From NCBI RefSeq assembly GCF_019746015.1, contig NZ_JAIESM010000041.1, forward strand, positions 1 to 64,000: 64,000 nt of DNA. Reading direction: 5' to 3'. Position numbers and translations under genes: made by a program. Below the pieces are notes generated by a model. That model was not told the origin of the DNA, did not search any database, and saw only the letters and a program-made list of their open reading frames with translations. Positions 25,623 to 34,386 of this stretch are shown here, in pieces; the first letter of the stretch is position 1; each line of letters starts with the position of its first letter. The DNA comes from Sphingomonas sp. Its GTDB lineage: Bacteria; Pseudomonadota; Alphaproteobacteria; Sphingomonadales; Sphingomonadaceae.

Positions 25623-26959
25623 AGAAACTCCTGATCGTGGAGGACGATCTGGGCCTGCAGCGCCAGCTGCGCTGGGCCTATGAAGGCTATCAGGTGCTGA
25701 GCGCCACCGACCGGGCCGGCGCCATCGACGCGCTGCGCGCCGAGGAGCCCGAGGTGGTGACGCTGGACCTGGGCCTGCCGCCCGATCCCGACGGCACCAG
25801 CGAAGGCTTTGCGACGCTGGCCGAGATTTTGCGGCTGAAGCCCGATACCAAGGTGATTGTCGCCTCCGGCCATGGCGCGCGCGACAGTGCTCTGCGCGCC
25901 ATCGCCGAAGGGGCGTGGGACTTTTACCAGAAGCCGATCGACATCGACGCGCTGGGCCATATCGTTGCCCGCGCCTTCCATGTGCAGGCGCTGGAGGCGG
26001 AGAACCGGCGGCTGGCGGCGGCCACCGGCGGAGCGGGGCTGGGCGGCATCATCACCGCCGCGCCCGAGATGCACAAGGTGACCCGCACCATCGAACGGGT
26101 CGCCGGCGCCGATGTCTCGGTGATGCTGCTGGGTGCAAGCGGCACCGGCAAGGAATTGCTGGCCCGCGGGCTGCACGCCGCATCGCCGCGCGCCAAGGGC
26201 GCCTTCGTTGCGATCAACTGCGCGGCGATCCCCGAGACGCTGCTCGAAAGCGAGCTGTTCGGGCATGAAAAGGGCGCCTTTACCGGTGCGGTGAAGACCA
26301 CCGAGGGCAAGATCGAACAGGCCCAGGGCGGCACGCTGTTCCTTGATGAAGTGGGCGACATTCCGCTGCCGCTGCAGGTCAAGCTGCTGCGCTTCCTGCA
26401 GGAGCGCGTGATCGAGCGGATCGGCGGCCGCCGCGCGATTGCGGTCGACACCCGCATCGTCTGCGCGACGCACCAGAATCTGGAAGCGATGGTCGCCGAC
26501 GGGCGCTTCCGCGAAGACCTATATTACCGCCTGGCTGAAATCGTCGTGCGCATTCCGTCGCTGGCCGAGCGGCCGGGCGACGCCGTGCTGCTGGCGCGGC
26601 ATTTCATGGCCAAGCACGCCAAGGCAATGCACTCCCCGGTCACCGGTCTGTCGGCCGAGGCGTGCGCCGCGATCGAGGCATGGGGCTGGCCCGGCAATGT
26701 GCGCGAGCTGGAAAACCGGCTGAAGCGCGCGGTGATCATGGCCGAGGGCAAGAGCCTCAACCCCGCCGATCTGGACCTGCCCGAGCCGGAGGCGCCGCTG
26801 CCGCTCAACCTGAAGGCGGTGCGCGAGGCGGCCGACCGTGCTGCCATCACCCAGGCGCTGGCGCGCACCCAGGGCAATATTTCGACCACGGCCAAGCTGC
26901 TCGGGATCAGCCGGCCGACCCTTTATGACCTACTGAAGAGCTATGACCTCCATGCCTAA
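25619..26959 (+). CDS. prsR: XrtA/PEP-CTERM system sigma-54 response regulator PrsR
   Basis: A 446-residue NtrC-type activator. The receiver domain carries the phosphoacceptor Asp50 (VVTLDLGLPP). The AAA+ domain has Walker A GASGTGKE and the sigma-54 contact loop GAFTGA, and the C-terminal Fis-type helix-turn-helix is NISTTAKLLGISRPTLYDLL. It should activate sigma-54 promoters of PEP-CTERM and exopolysaccharide genes. ATGA overlap with prsK shows coupling. No sigma-54 promoter of the GG-N10-GC type was recognised upstream of the local genes, so its targets are probably elsewhere. Confidence 0.94.
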   Translation: MKKLLIVEDDLGLQRQLRWAYEGYQVLSATDRAGAIDALRAEEPEVVTLDLGLPPDPDGTSEGFATLAEILRLKPDTKVIVASGHGARDSALRAIAEGAWDFYQKPIDIDALGHIVARAFHVQALEAENRRLAAATGGAGLGGIITAAPEMHKVTRTIERVAGADVSVMLLGASGTGKELLARGLHAASPRAKGAFVAINCAAIPETLLESELFGHEKGAFTGAVKTTEGKIEQAQGGTLFLDEVGDIPLPLQVKLLRFLQERVIERIGGRRAIAVDTRIVCATHQNLEAMVADGRFREDLYYRLAEIVVRIPSLAERPGDAVLLARHFMAKHAKAMHSPVTGLSAEACAAIEAWGWPGNVRELENRLKRAVIMAEGKSLNPADLDLPEPEAPLPLNLKAVREAADRAAITQALARTQGNISTTAKLLGISRPTLYDLLKSYDLHA

Positions 26960-29006
26960 GCTGTTCAAACTGGGCGCGATCGGCGCCGTGGCCGCGATTG
27001 TCGCAGGCGGCGCCGTCTATGCCGCGCGCTCCACCGCCAGCGAGAGCGTCGACCCGCGCGCCGCGCTCGACAAGAGCATGGCGCTCTTCAACCGGGGCGA
27101 GGCAACCGCAGCGCGCAGCTGGGCGCTGAAGGCCGCGCGCGCTGCGCCCCGGTCCGGCCTTGCCCATGCGGTGCTGGCGCGCACCTATCTGGCGCTGGGC
27201 GAGGGGCTGGCGGCGCAGGCCGAACTGGGCCGCGCCAAGGCCGCCGGCTTCGACATGAGCCGCACCCACCAGCTGATGGCCGAGGCACTGCTGCTGCAGG
27301 GGCAGCCCGACCGCGCGCTGGCCGAGGCGGCGAAGGCACCGCCGCGCTATGCCGGCTATGCCCTGCGCGTTGCCGCCCGCGCGCTTGCCGCCAAGCGCGA
27401 CATGCCGGGTGCACAACGGCTGCTCGCCGGGGTGCTGGCGGCCGATGGCGGCAAAAGCGCCGCCGCCTGGGCCGATCTGGCGCGCGTACGCCAGCTGAGC
27501 GGCGATATCGGCGGTGCGATCATCGCCGCCGGCCGCGCGCTGCAACGCGACCCGAACAATGTCGACGCGCTCACCCTGCGCGCCGAGCTGGTGCGCGGCC
27601 AATATGGGCTGGTCGCCGCGATTCCGTGGTTCGAGCGCGCGCTGAAGGTCGACCCCTGGCGGCATGACACGCTGATCGAATATGCGGCAACACTGGGCGA
27701 TGCCGGCCGCTACCGGGCGATGCTCGATGCGACCCGCCGGGCGCTCGCCGCGCGGCCGGGCAGCCCGCGCGCGCTTTATCTTCAGGCGGTGATGGCGGCG
27801 CGGGCCGGCAATACCGAACTGGCGCGCAGTCTGCTCCAGCGCACCGGCGGCGGGCTGGATGGCCAGCCGGGGCCGCTGCTGCTTTCCGGCGCGCTCGATT
27901 ATGCCGATGGCGCCTATCAGCAGGCGATCAACCGCTGGCGCGCGGTGCTGAACATGGCGCCGATGAACCTGGAGGCGCGGCGCCTGCTGGGCGCGGCGTT
28001 GCTGCGCGCGGGCGACAACAAGGGCGCGCTGGCGGTGCTGCGGCCGATCGCGCTGCGCGGTGACGCCGACAGCTATACGCTCGCCTTGGTCGGCCGCGCG
28101 TTCGAAGCAAATGGCGAGCGCGACTGGGCAGCAACCTATCTCGACCGTGCCGCCATCCCGGCGCTGACGGCAGCGACCCAGTTCGGCATCGACGACGACC
28201 TTGCCCAGCTGCGCCTTTCCGCCGAGCAGGCGCCCGCCAACCCCATCGTCCAGATCGAATATCTGCGCGGGCTGCTGTTCCGGGGCCAGACGGCGAAGGC
28301 GCTGAGCCGGGCACAGGCGCTGGCCCGCACCTATCCCGGTGCCCCGCAGGCGCATCTGCTGGTGGGCGATGTGATGATGGCGCTCGGCCGGCCCGAGGAA
28401 GCCTCGCGCGCTTATGCCCGCGCCGCCGATCTGCGCTTTGACGAGCCGACCATGCTGCGCGCGGTGGAGGCGCTGCAACGCCTGCGCCAGCGCGACAAGG
28501 CGGCAACCGTGGTCGCGCTCTATCTGGCGCAGAACCCGGGCAACATCGCGGCCCGCCGGCTGACCGCGCACTGGCAGATCGCCACCGGCGCCTGGGATGA
28601 CGCGATCGACACGCTGGAGGGGCTGCGCGGCGACCTGGGCAATCGCGATCCGGCGCTGCTGGCGGAACTGGCGGTTGCCTATGCCGGCAGCGGCGAGGAT
28701 GAGGTGGCCGAACTCTATGCCGCCAATGCCTATCGCCTGGCGCCGATGAACCCGGCGGTGGTGGACAGCTATGGCTGGGCGCTGTTCCAGCAGGAAGCGC
28801 TCCCGCAAGCGGTGGAGCTGCTGACCAAGGCGGTGTCGATTGCGCCCCGGCACGCGCTGCTTCGCTGGCACCTGGCACAGGCGCTCGCCGAAAGTGGTGA
28901 CGCAGCCGGCGCCCGCACCCATGCCCAGGCCGCGCTTGCCGACCCCGGTTTTGAGGATGCAGCGGCCGCTCGCGCACTGCTCAAGGTTCTGGACGCTAAG
29001 GGTTAA
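26943..29006 (+). CDS. prsT: XrtA/PEP-CTERM system TPR protein PrsT
   Basis: A 687-residue protein with an N-terminal signal anchor (residues ~8-27) followed by tetratricopeptide repeats along nearly all its length, such as ALKVDPWRHDTLIEYAATLG and VDSYGWALFQQEALPQAVEL. It overlaps the prsR end by 17 bases. The protein corresponds to the TPR lipoprotein-like PrsT (TIGR02917) that accompanies prsK and prsR. Its role, in secretion or export of exopolysaccharide or in scaffolding, is not established. Here the N-terminus has no clear lipobox Cys, so it may stay membrane-anchored. An alternative start is ATG 26952. Confidence 0.88.
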   Translation: MTSMPKLFKLGAIGAVAAIVAGGAVYAARSTASESVDPRAALDKSMALFNRGEATAARSWALKAARAAPRSGLAHAVLARTYLALGEGLAAQAELGRAKAAGFDMSRTHQLMAEALLLQGQPDRALAEAAKAPPRYAGYALRVAARALAAKRDMPGAQRLLAGVLAADGGKSAAAWADLARVRQLSGDIGGAIIAAGRALQRDPNNVDALTLRAELVRGQYGLVAAIPWFERALKVDPWRHDTLIEYAATLGDAGRYRAMLDATRRALAARPGSPRALYLQAVMAARAGNTELARSLLQRTGGGLDGQPGPLLLSGALDYADGAYQQAINRWRAVLNMAPMNLEARRLLGAALLRAGDNKGALAVLRPIALRGDADSYTLALVGRAFEANGERDWAATYLDRAAIPALTAATQFGIDDDLAQLRLSAEQAPANPIVQIEYLRGLLFRGQTAKALSRAQALARTYPGAPQAHLLVGDVMMALGRPEEASRAYARAADLRFDEPTMLRAVEALQRLRQRDKAATVVALYLAQNPGNIAARRLTAHWQIATGAWDDAIDTLEGLRGDLGNRDPALLAELAVAYAGSGEDEVAELYAANAYRLAPMNPAVVDSYGWALFQQEALPQAVELLTKAVSIAPRHALLRWHLAQALAESGDAAGARTHAQAALADPGFEDAAAARALLKVLDAKG

Positions 29007-29079
29007 TACCGGGTCCGTTACAATTCACGGCGTAGGTGGTTGACTCAGGCCGCATCTGCGCGCCCTGTACGGCCGCATC

Positions 29080-30087
29080 ATGAAGAAAATGGCGATCACC
29101 GATTTGCCCGGCGCGTTTCCACCCGGGCCGGCGCGATGGCTGGTGGCCGTGGCGATTGGCGGTGCGTGCGGTGCGGCGGTGGGGCTGCTGCGGCTGACGC
29201 TCACTGGGTTGATGCCCGGCGTCGCGCCCTTTGCCTTTGTCTATCCCGGCGTGATGCTGGCAACGTTGATGGGCGGTTGGCTGGCCGGGCTGGTCACGGC
29301 CGCGCTGACCATCAGTTTTGCCTGGTTCTGGCTGATGGCGCCGGCCTCCACCGCTGCCATCACCCAGCCGCAACCGACGCTGATCGTGGTGATAACGGCG
29401 GCCACGCTGACGCTGGTGGTGGCCGAGCTGTTCCGGCGCCTGGTCAATGCCGCTGCCGCCGAACGCGACCGCCAGATCGCCGAGCGTGACCTGTTCCTCG
29501 CCGAGTTCGAGCACCGGGTGAAGAACAACTTCGCGACGGTTGCCAGCCTGCTCGAGCTGCAGCGCCGCCGCGCCGATCCGGCCGCGGCCGAGGCGCTGTC
29601 CGCCGCGCTCAACCGGGTGGAAAGCATCGCCCGCGCGCACCGCTATCTCTATCGCGGCCCCGCCGGGCCGGGCACGGTCGAGATGCGCGATTATCTGGGC
29701 GACCTGTGCAAGGCGCTGGGCATGGCGCTCACGCTCGGCAACCGCATCACGCTCGATTGCCAGAGCGACAGCGCTGCTTTGCCACGCGACCGGGCGGTGT
29801 CGATTGGGCTGATCGTCAACGAACTGGTGACCAACGCCGCCAAGCACGCCTTTGTCGGGCGCGACAATGGCCGCATCGCCGTGAGCTTCCGCCTGATCGC
29901 CGACGGCTGGACGTTGAGCGTCAGCGACGACGGCATCGGCATGGCCAGCACCCAGAGCGGCGATGCAGCGCCCGAAGGGGGGCTGGGCATCCGCCTGATC
30001 GACGCCTTTGCCCGGCAGGCGGGCGGCACCATGGCCTTTGCCAGCGATTCGACCGGCACCCGCGCGGTGTTGACGGTGGCGGGTTAG
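29080..30087 (+). CDS. Sensor histidine kinase, HisKA_2 type with DUF4118-like membrane domain
   Basis: A 335-residue kinase. Three to four N-terminal transmembrane helices (residues ~18-120) resemble the DUF4118 (KdpD-like) membrane domain. The HisKA_2 box EFEHRVKNNFATVASLLELQ and the HATPase_c domain (IVNELVTNAAKHAF, SVSDDGIGM, GLGIRLIDAFARQAGG) follow. Such kinases often serve the alphaproteobacterial general stress response or light sensing and phosphorylate stand-alone receivers. No response regulator gene is adjacent. It lies 73 bases after prsT on the same strand and may read through from that operon. Confidence 0.88.
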   Translation: MKKMAITDLPGAFPPGPARWLVAVAIGGACGAAVGLLRLTLTGLMPGVAPFAFVYPGVMLATLMGGWLAGLVTAALTISFAWFWLMAPASTAAITQPQPTLIVVITAATLTLVVAELFRRLVNAAAAERDRQIAERDLFLAEFEHRVKNNFATVASLLELQRRRADPAAAEALSAALNRVESIARAHRYLYRGPAGPGTVEMRDYLGDLCKALGMALTLGNRITLDCQSDSAALPRDRAVSIGLIVNELVTNAAKHAFVGRDNGRIAVSFRLIADGWTLSVSDDGIGMASTQSGDAAPEGGLGIRLIDAFARQAGGTMAFASDSTGTRAVLTVAG

Positions 30088-30120
30088 GGGGAGCGGGCCA
30101 GTGCCGCCTCAGCCCAACTT

Positions 30121-31905
30121 CTAACCCAGCGCTTCCACCTGCTCGGCCAGCGCCAGCCAGCGTTCCTCGGCGGCATCCTTTTCGCGGCGCGCGGCAGCGA
30201 TGGCCTGCGTCAGCGCGGCAAAGCGCGCTGGATCGCGGGCATAAAGTGCCGGGTCCGCCAGCGCCGCCTCGTCGCGCGCAATCGCTGCGTCCAGTTCTTC
30301 GATCCGCCTGGGCAGCAGGTCGTAGTCGCGCTGATCCTTGTAGCTGAGCTTCACGCGGGCGGGTGGCGGCGGCGGGGGAGGGGTGGGCGCCGCCTTGGCG
30401 GGGGCACGCCTGGCGGCCTGGGCCGGGCGGCGCTTTGCCTCCCAATCGGCATAGCCGCCGACAACGATATCGACCGTGCCCGTGCCATCCAGCCCCAGCG
30501 TGATCGTTGCGGTGCGATCCAGAAAATCCCGGTCGTGGCTGACGATCAGCACCGTGCCGTCATAATCGGCGATCACTTCCTGCAGCAGGTCGAGCGTTTC
30601 CAGGTCGAGGTCGTTGGTCGGCTCGTCGAGCACCAGCAGGTTGGAGGGGCGGGCAAATTCGCGCGCCAGCAGCAGGCGCGACCGCTCGCCGCCCGACAGC
30701 GTGGCGATCTTCGCGTCGGCGAGGCCAGGGTCGAACAGAAATTCCTTCAGATAGCCGGCGACATGCTTCTTCGCGCCCAGTACCTCGATCCAGTCGCCGC
30801 CATCGGCCAGCACGTCGCGCACGCTCTTTTCCGGCGCCATCAGCCGGCGCTGCTGGTCGATGACGATGCCGTCGAGCGTCTTGGCGCGGCGCACCTCGCC
30901 GGCATCGGGCGCCAGTTCGCCGGTCAACAGGCGGATGAGCGTCGTCTTGCCCGCGCCGTTGCGGCCAACAATGCCGATCCGGTCGCCCCGGGTGACGCGC
31001 AGATTAAGGTCGCGGATGATGACGCGGTCGCCAAAGTGCTTGGTCACGCCCTTGGCGTCGATGACGATCTTGGTCTTGGTGTCGTCGGCACCGATGGAGA
31101 GGTTGGCGGCGCCTTGCGGCCCCAGCATCGCGGCGCGCTGCGCCCGCATTTCGTGCAGCTTGGCCAGCCGGCCCTGGTTGCGCCGGCGGCGCCCGGTCAC
31201 CCCGCGCTGCAGCCAATGCTCCTCCAGCTTCAGCCGCGCATCGAGCCGCTCGGCCTGGCGCGCCTCCTCGGCATAGACCTGTTCGGTCCAGGCTTCGAAC
31301 CCGCCAAAGCCGATCTCGGCACGGCGAATGGTGCCCCGGTCGAGCCACAAGGTCTGCCGCGTCAGCCGGGTCAGGAAGGCGCGGTCGTGGCTGATGGCGA
31401 TGAACGCCCCGGCAAAGCGCGCCAGCCAGTTTTCCAGCCATTCGATCGCGGCGATGTCGAGATGGTTGGTCGGCTCGTCGAGCAGCAGCACATCGGGCTG
31501 CTGCGCCAGCGCGCGCACGATCGCCGCGCGCCGCCGCTCGCCGCCGGAAGCACGCGCCGCCTCGCGCGCCAGGTCGATGCCCAGCTGGTCGGCAATCGCG
31601 TCCGCTTCATGCGGGGGGGGGGCGTCGGCCCCGGCCAGCACGAAATCGCGCAAGGTGGCAAAGCCCGCGACCGACGGGTCCTGCTCCAGCAGCACCACGC
31701 GCGTGCCCGGCACGATGGTGCGGCGCCCTTCATCCCCCTCGATCGCACCGGCGATCAGCTTCAGCAGCGTGGTCTTGCCCGCGCCGTTGCGCCCGATCAG
31801 CGCCAGCCGGTCGCGCGCGCCGACATACAGGTCCAGCCCCCGGAACAGCCAGCCCGACCCCTGAACCAGGCCAAGATTTTCATAGGAGAGGACGGGTGCT
31901 GCCAT
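30121..31905 (-). CDS. uup: ABC-F family ATPase (Uup-like)
   Basis: A 594-residue protein with two ABC domains. The first has Walker [12 protein letters not shown], signature SGGERRRAAI and LLDEPTNHLD; the second [26 protein letters not shown] and LVLDEPTNDLDL. A Pro-rich linker (~510-530) leads to a C-terminal coiled coil (~535-594), as in Uup. There are no transmembrane helices: ABC-F proteins work on ribosomes or DNA intermediates. The N-terminal domain contains a run of ten C on the coding strand (plus-strand G at 31613-31622) that encodes consecutive prolines. The gene is convergent with the HisKA_2 kinase gene. Confidence 0.92.
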   Translation of the reverse strand: MAAPVLSYENLGLVQGSGWLFRGLDLYVGARDRLALIGRNGAGKTTLLKLIAGAIEGDEGRRTIVPGTRVVLLEQDPSVAGFATLRDFVLAGADAPPPHEADAIADQLGIDLAREAARASGGERRRAAIVRALAQQPDVLLLDEPTNHLDIAAIEWLENWLARFAGAFIAISHDRAFLTRLTRQTLWLDRGTIRRAEIGFGGFEAWTEQVYAEEARQAERLDARLKLEEHWLQRGVTGRRRRNQGRLAKLHEMRAQRAAMLGPQGAANLSIGADDTKTKIVIDAKGVTKHFGDRVIIRDLNLRVTRGDRIGIVGRNGAGKTTLIRLLTGELAPDAGEVRRAKTLDGIVIDQQRRLMAPEKSVRDVLADGGDWIEVLGAKKHVAGYLKEFLFDPGLADAKIATLSGGERSRLLLAREFARPSNLLVLDEPTNDLDLETLDLLQEVIADYDGTVLIVSHDRDFLDRTATITLGLDGTGTVDIVVGGYADWEAKRRPAQAARRAPAKAAPTPPPPPPPARVKLSYKDQRDYDLLPRRIEELDAAIARDEAALADPALYARDPARFAALTQAIAAARREKDAAEERWLALAEQVEALG

Positions 31906-31914
31906 GCCGCCCGG

Positions 31915-33321
31915 TTAGGGGTGTTGCACGCGCCCGGCAAGGGCGGGGCAGGCCGGCTCGGTCAGTGTGAACTGCGGAACGCCGGCGGTCACCGCCATGG
32001 TGCCGCATGGCAGCAGATCGGCGGGAAGCTGCGCCAGCCCGTCGCGCGACAGCCAGGCGGCGGTGCGCGCCAGCACGCCGGGCAGTGCGCGCTCGATGGT
32101 TGCCTCCATGCGGGGGCGGTCGCCAAGCCCGCCGGCACGATTGACCTGGATGAGCAGGGCGAGCAGCCCCGGCTGGCCGGCGGCACGCAGCTGCGCGTCG
32201 ATGATCGTCGCGGTCAATTGCCCCTCGTCATAGGGAAACTGCCCGGCGGCCTGATCGGTCCAGAAGCGGTCGAAGCGTTGTTGCGGGGTCAGTGCCAGCG
32301 CGGGCGACGTCGCGTGCCGCTTCAGCACCTCGTTAAGCTCCTTGGTCCAGCGCGCCGCGTCCCAATCGCCGGTGCGCAGCATTGCCTGCGCGCTGAACCA
32401 GTCGTTAAACCCTTCCGTCAGCCAGTAGCGCGCGGCGTCGTCGGCCTCCGGGCTGAAGAACCAGCGATGGGCATATTCATGGCCCAGCAGCCGGGGCAGG
32501 CCGGAAAATGGCAGATTGGCGGTGCCTTCCAGCGCGAAACCGGCCGTGCGCCCGGTACCGCCATAGCTCAGGCGCTTGCCGCTGGGATTGGTGAGCGGCG
32601 TCAGCGTAACCAGAAACGGGATGGGCGCTGCGCCGAGCATCGCATTCTCGGCCTGCAGCACCGCCTGGGTGTGGTCTGCCAGCTGGGCATCGGTAAAGCC
32701 CCAGCGCCCCAGCAGCGCGAAGCGCAGCGGCGCACCCGCGACCGAGCGCTCGATCAGCCGCAGGTCCCGGCCGCCGATGAAAATGCTCTGTGCGGCCTGG
32801 CTCGCGGTCAGCTTTGGCACCATGTCCAGATTGCTGGCGACCCGCCATCCGCGCGGCACCGTGCCCCAGCGAAAGCGCGCGGGTGCATTGTCGCGGCCCG
32901 TGGGGATCACGATGACGCCCTCGCCATGCAGGCTGAACCAGCCGCGCTCGATCCAAGGCAGGGCCTTCAGATATTCCGGGCCGGGCGGCATCGGGTCCGG
33001 GTCGGTCACGCGGTAGCGGATGGTGATCAGCGCGCCGGGCTTGTGGCGGACATGTTTGCGCTCGGGGCGGTCGGTATCGGCCATCGTGCCGCCGGTCACG
33101 TGCCAGCCGTTCAGGTTGCGCCACAACGTGTCGCTGCCGGCCCATTCGCTGGGCAGGTCAAGGTCGGTCCCGCCATCGGCATCGCCGGTAAAGCGCAGGG
33201 TTATCGTCACCACCGGGCGCGCCTGCGCGCTGCCGATGTCGATGCGATAGTCGATCGGTCGCGCAATCGCGGCGGCGGGCGTACCCAGCAACAGGGCGGC
33301 GAGCAATGATTTCATCGGCAT
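31915..33321 (-). CDS. M61-like zinc aminopeptidase, secreted
   Basis: About 468 residues with a signal peptide (MKSLLAALLLGTPAAAIA). The zinc motif HEYAH is in LLGHEYAHRWFF and the downstream Glu in LTEGFNDWFS, as in M1/M61 gluzincins (glycyl aminopeptidase group). An N-terminal beta domain (~20-180) precedes it. Start could be ATG 33321 or 33315; the frame extends to 33351, but the extra residues are Arg-rich. It ends 9 bases before the Uup start, and both are on the minus strand, so it lies upstream of uup and could be co-transcribed with it. The substrate is unknown. Confidence 0.82.
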   Translation of the reverse strand: MPMKSLLAALLLGTPAAAIARPIDYRIDIGSAQARPVVTITLRFTGDADGGTDLDLPSEWAGSDTLWRNLNGWHVTGGTMADTDRPERKHVRHKPGALITIRYRVTDPDPMPPGPEYLKALPWIERGWFSLHGEGVIVIPTGRDNAPARFRWGTVPRGWRVASNLDMVPKLTASQAAQSIFIGGRDLRLIERSVAGAPLRFALLGRWGFTDAQLADHTQAVLQAENAMLGAAPIPFLVTLTPLTNPSGKRLSYGGTGRTAGFALEGTANLPFSGLPRLLGHEYAHRWFFSPEADDAARYWLTEGFNDWFSAQAMLRTGDWDAARWTKELNEVLKRHATSPALALTPQQRFDRFWTDQAAGQFPYDEGQLTATIIDAQLRAAGQPGLLALLIQVNRAGGLGDRPRMEATIERALPGVLARTAAWLSRDGLAQLPADLLPCGTMAVTAGVPQFTLTEPACPALAGRVQHP

Positions 33322-33388
33322 ATCCCGCGCACGGCCCCGTCTTTCATTCATTGGCTATTCAATGCGGGCGCCCTATGCAAACGCCACG

Positions 33389-33691
33389 ATGATGATGCGT
33401 GCTGCCTTTCTGACCATTGCTCTGTCGGCTCTGCCCGTGCTGCCGGCCGCTGCCGCCGACCAGCGCGGTGAGCGGATGGAGCTGATGGAGCAGACGCGCC
33501 AGGGCAAGCTCATTCCGGTGCGCGAGATCGAGCGGCGCATCGTGCCTGGCGTTCCGGGCGCGCAATATCTGGGCTTCGACTTCGATTCAGCCAGCGGCAT
33601 TTACACCCTCAAATTCCTGCGCAATGGAAATGTGATCTGGGTCGAGGTCGATGGGCATAGCGGCCAGGTGATCGGGCGCAGCGGCAACTGA
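33389..33691 (+). CDS. Small periplasmic PepSY-like protein
   Basis: About 100 residues with a signal peptide (MMMRAAFLTIALSALPVLPAAAA). The mature part contains GKLIPVREIERRI and then YTLKFLRNGNVIWVEVDGHS, the GK+...E...V.VDA-like pattern of PepSY domains. Three consecutive ATGs (33389, 33392, 33395) are possible starts. It precedes a two-component system by 29 bases on the same strand. In this arrangement PepSY proteins commonly modulate the sensor kinase in the periplasm; here this is inference. Confidence 0.75.
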   Translation: MMMRAAFLTIALSALPVLPAAAADQRGERMELMEQTRQGKLIPVREIERRIVPGVPGAQYLGFDFDSASGIYTLKFLRNGNVIWVEVDGHSGQVIGRSGN

Positions 33692-33720
33692 GCCGTGCGC
33701 AAACGAGAGGGTGAAGCGAC

Positions 33721-34386
33721 ATGCGCGTTTTGATCGTCGAGGACGAACCGAACCTGGGCCGGCAACTGAAGACGACGCTGGAGGGCGCGGGCTATGCGAT
33801 CGACCTGGCGACCGATGGCGAAGAAGGGCATTATCTGGGCGCCAACGAAGCCTATGACGCGGTGGTGCTGGACCTGGGCCTGCCCGAGATTGACGGGCTG
33901 ACCGTGCTCGACCGCTGGCGCAAAGAGGGGCGCACGATGCCCGTGCTGGTGCTCACCGCGCGCGACAGCTGGTCGGACAAGGTTGCCGGGCTCGATTCGG
34001 GCGCCGACGATTATGTCGCCAAACCCTTTCAGTCGGAGGAGCTGATCGCGCGGCTGCGCGCGCTCATCCGCCGCGCGTCCGGCAATGCCTCGTCGGAACT
34101 GACGGCGGGCGATGTGCGGCTCGACACACGTTCGGGCCGCGTCACCCGCGCCGGCGAGCCGGTGAAGCTGACCGCGCAGGAATATAAGCTCCTGAGCTAT
34201 CTGCTCCACCACAAGGGCAAGGTGGTCAGCCGTACCGAGCTGATCGAGCATATCTATGATCAGGATTTCGACCGAGATTCGAACACGATCGAGGTGTTCG
34301 TCACCCGCATCCGCAAAAAGCTGGGGCAGGACGTGATCACCACGATCCGCGGGCTTGGCTACAGCCTAGAGGATCCGAATGGCTGA
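33721..34386 (+). CDS. OmpR-family response regulator
   Basis: A 221-residue regulator: receiver domain with Asp51-52 region (AVVLDLGLPEIDG), GADDYVAKPF with the conserved Lys, and a winged-helix DNA-binding domain (LTAQEYKLLSYLLHHKGKVV, then RIRKKLGQDVITTIRGLGY). It resembles the PhoP/FeuP subgroup. It overlaps the kinase gene by 8 bases. AGAGGGTGAAGCG precedes the ATG. Target genes are unknown, but the PepSY gene just upstream is a likely one. Confidence 0.92.
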   Translation: MRVLIVEDEPNLGRQLKTTLEGAGYAIDLATDGEEGHYLGANEAYDAVVLDLGLPEIDGLTVLDRWRKEGRTMPVLVLTARDSWSDKVAGLDSGADDYVAKPFQSEELIARLRALIRRASGNASSELTAGDVRLDTRSGRVTRAGEPVKLTAQEYKLLSYLLHHKGKVVSRTELIEHIYDQDFDRDSNTIEVFVTRIRKKLGQDVITTIRGLGYSLEDPNG

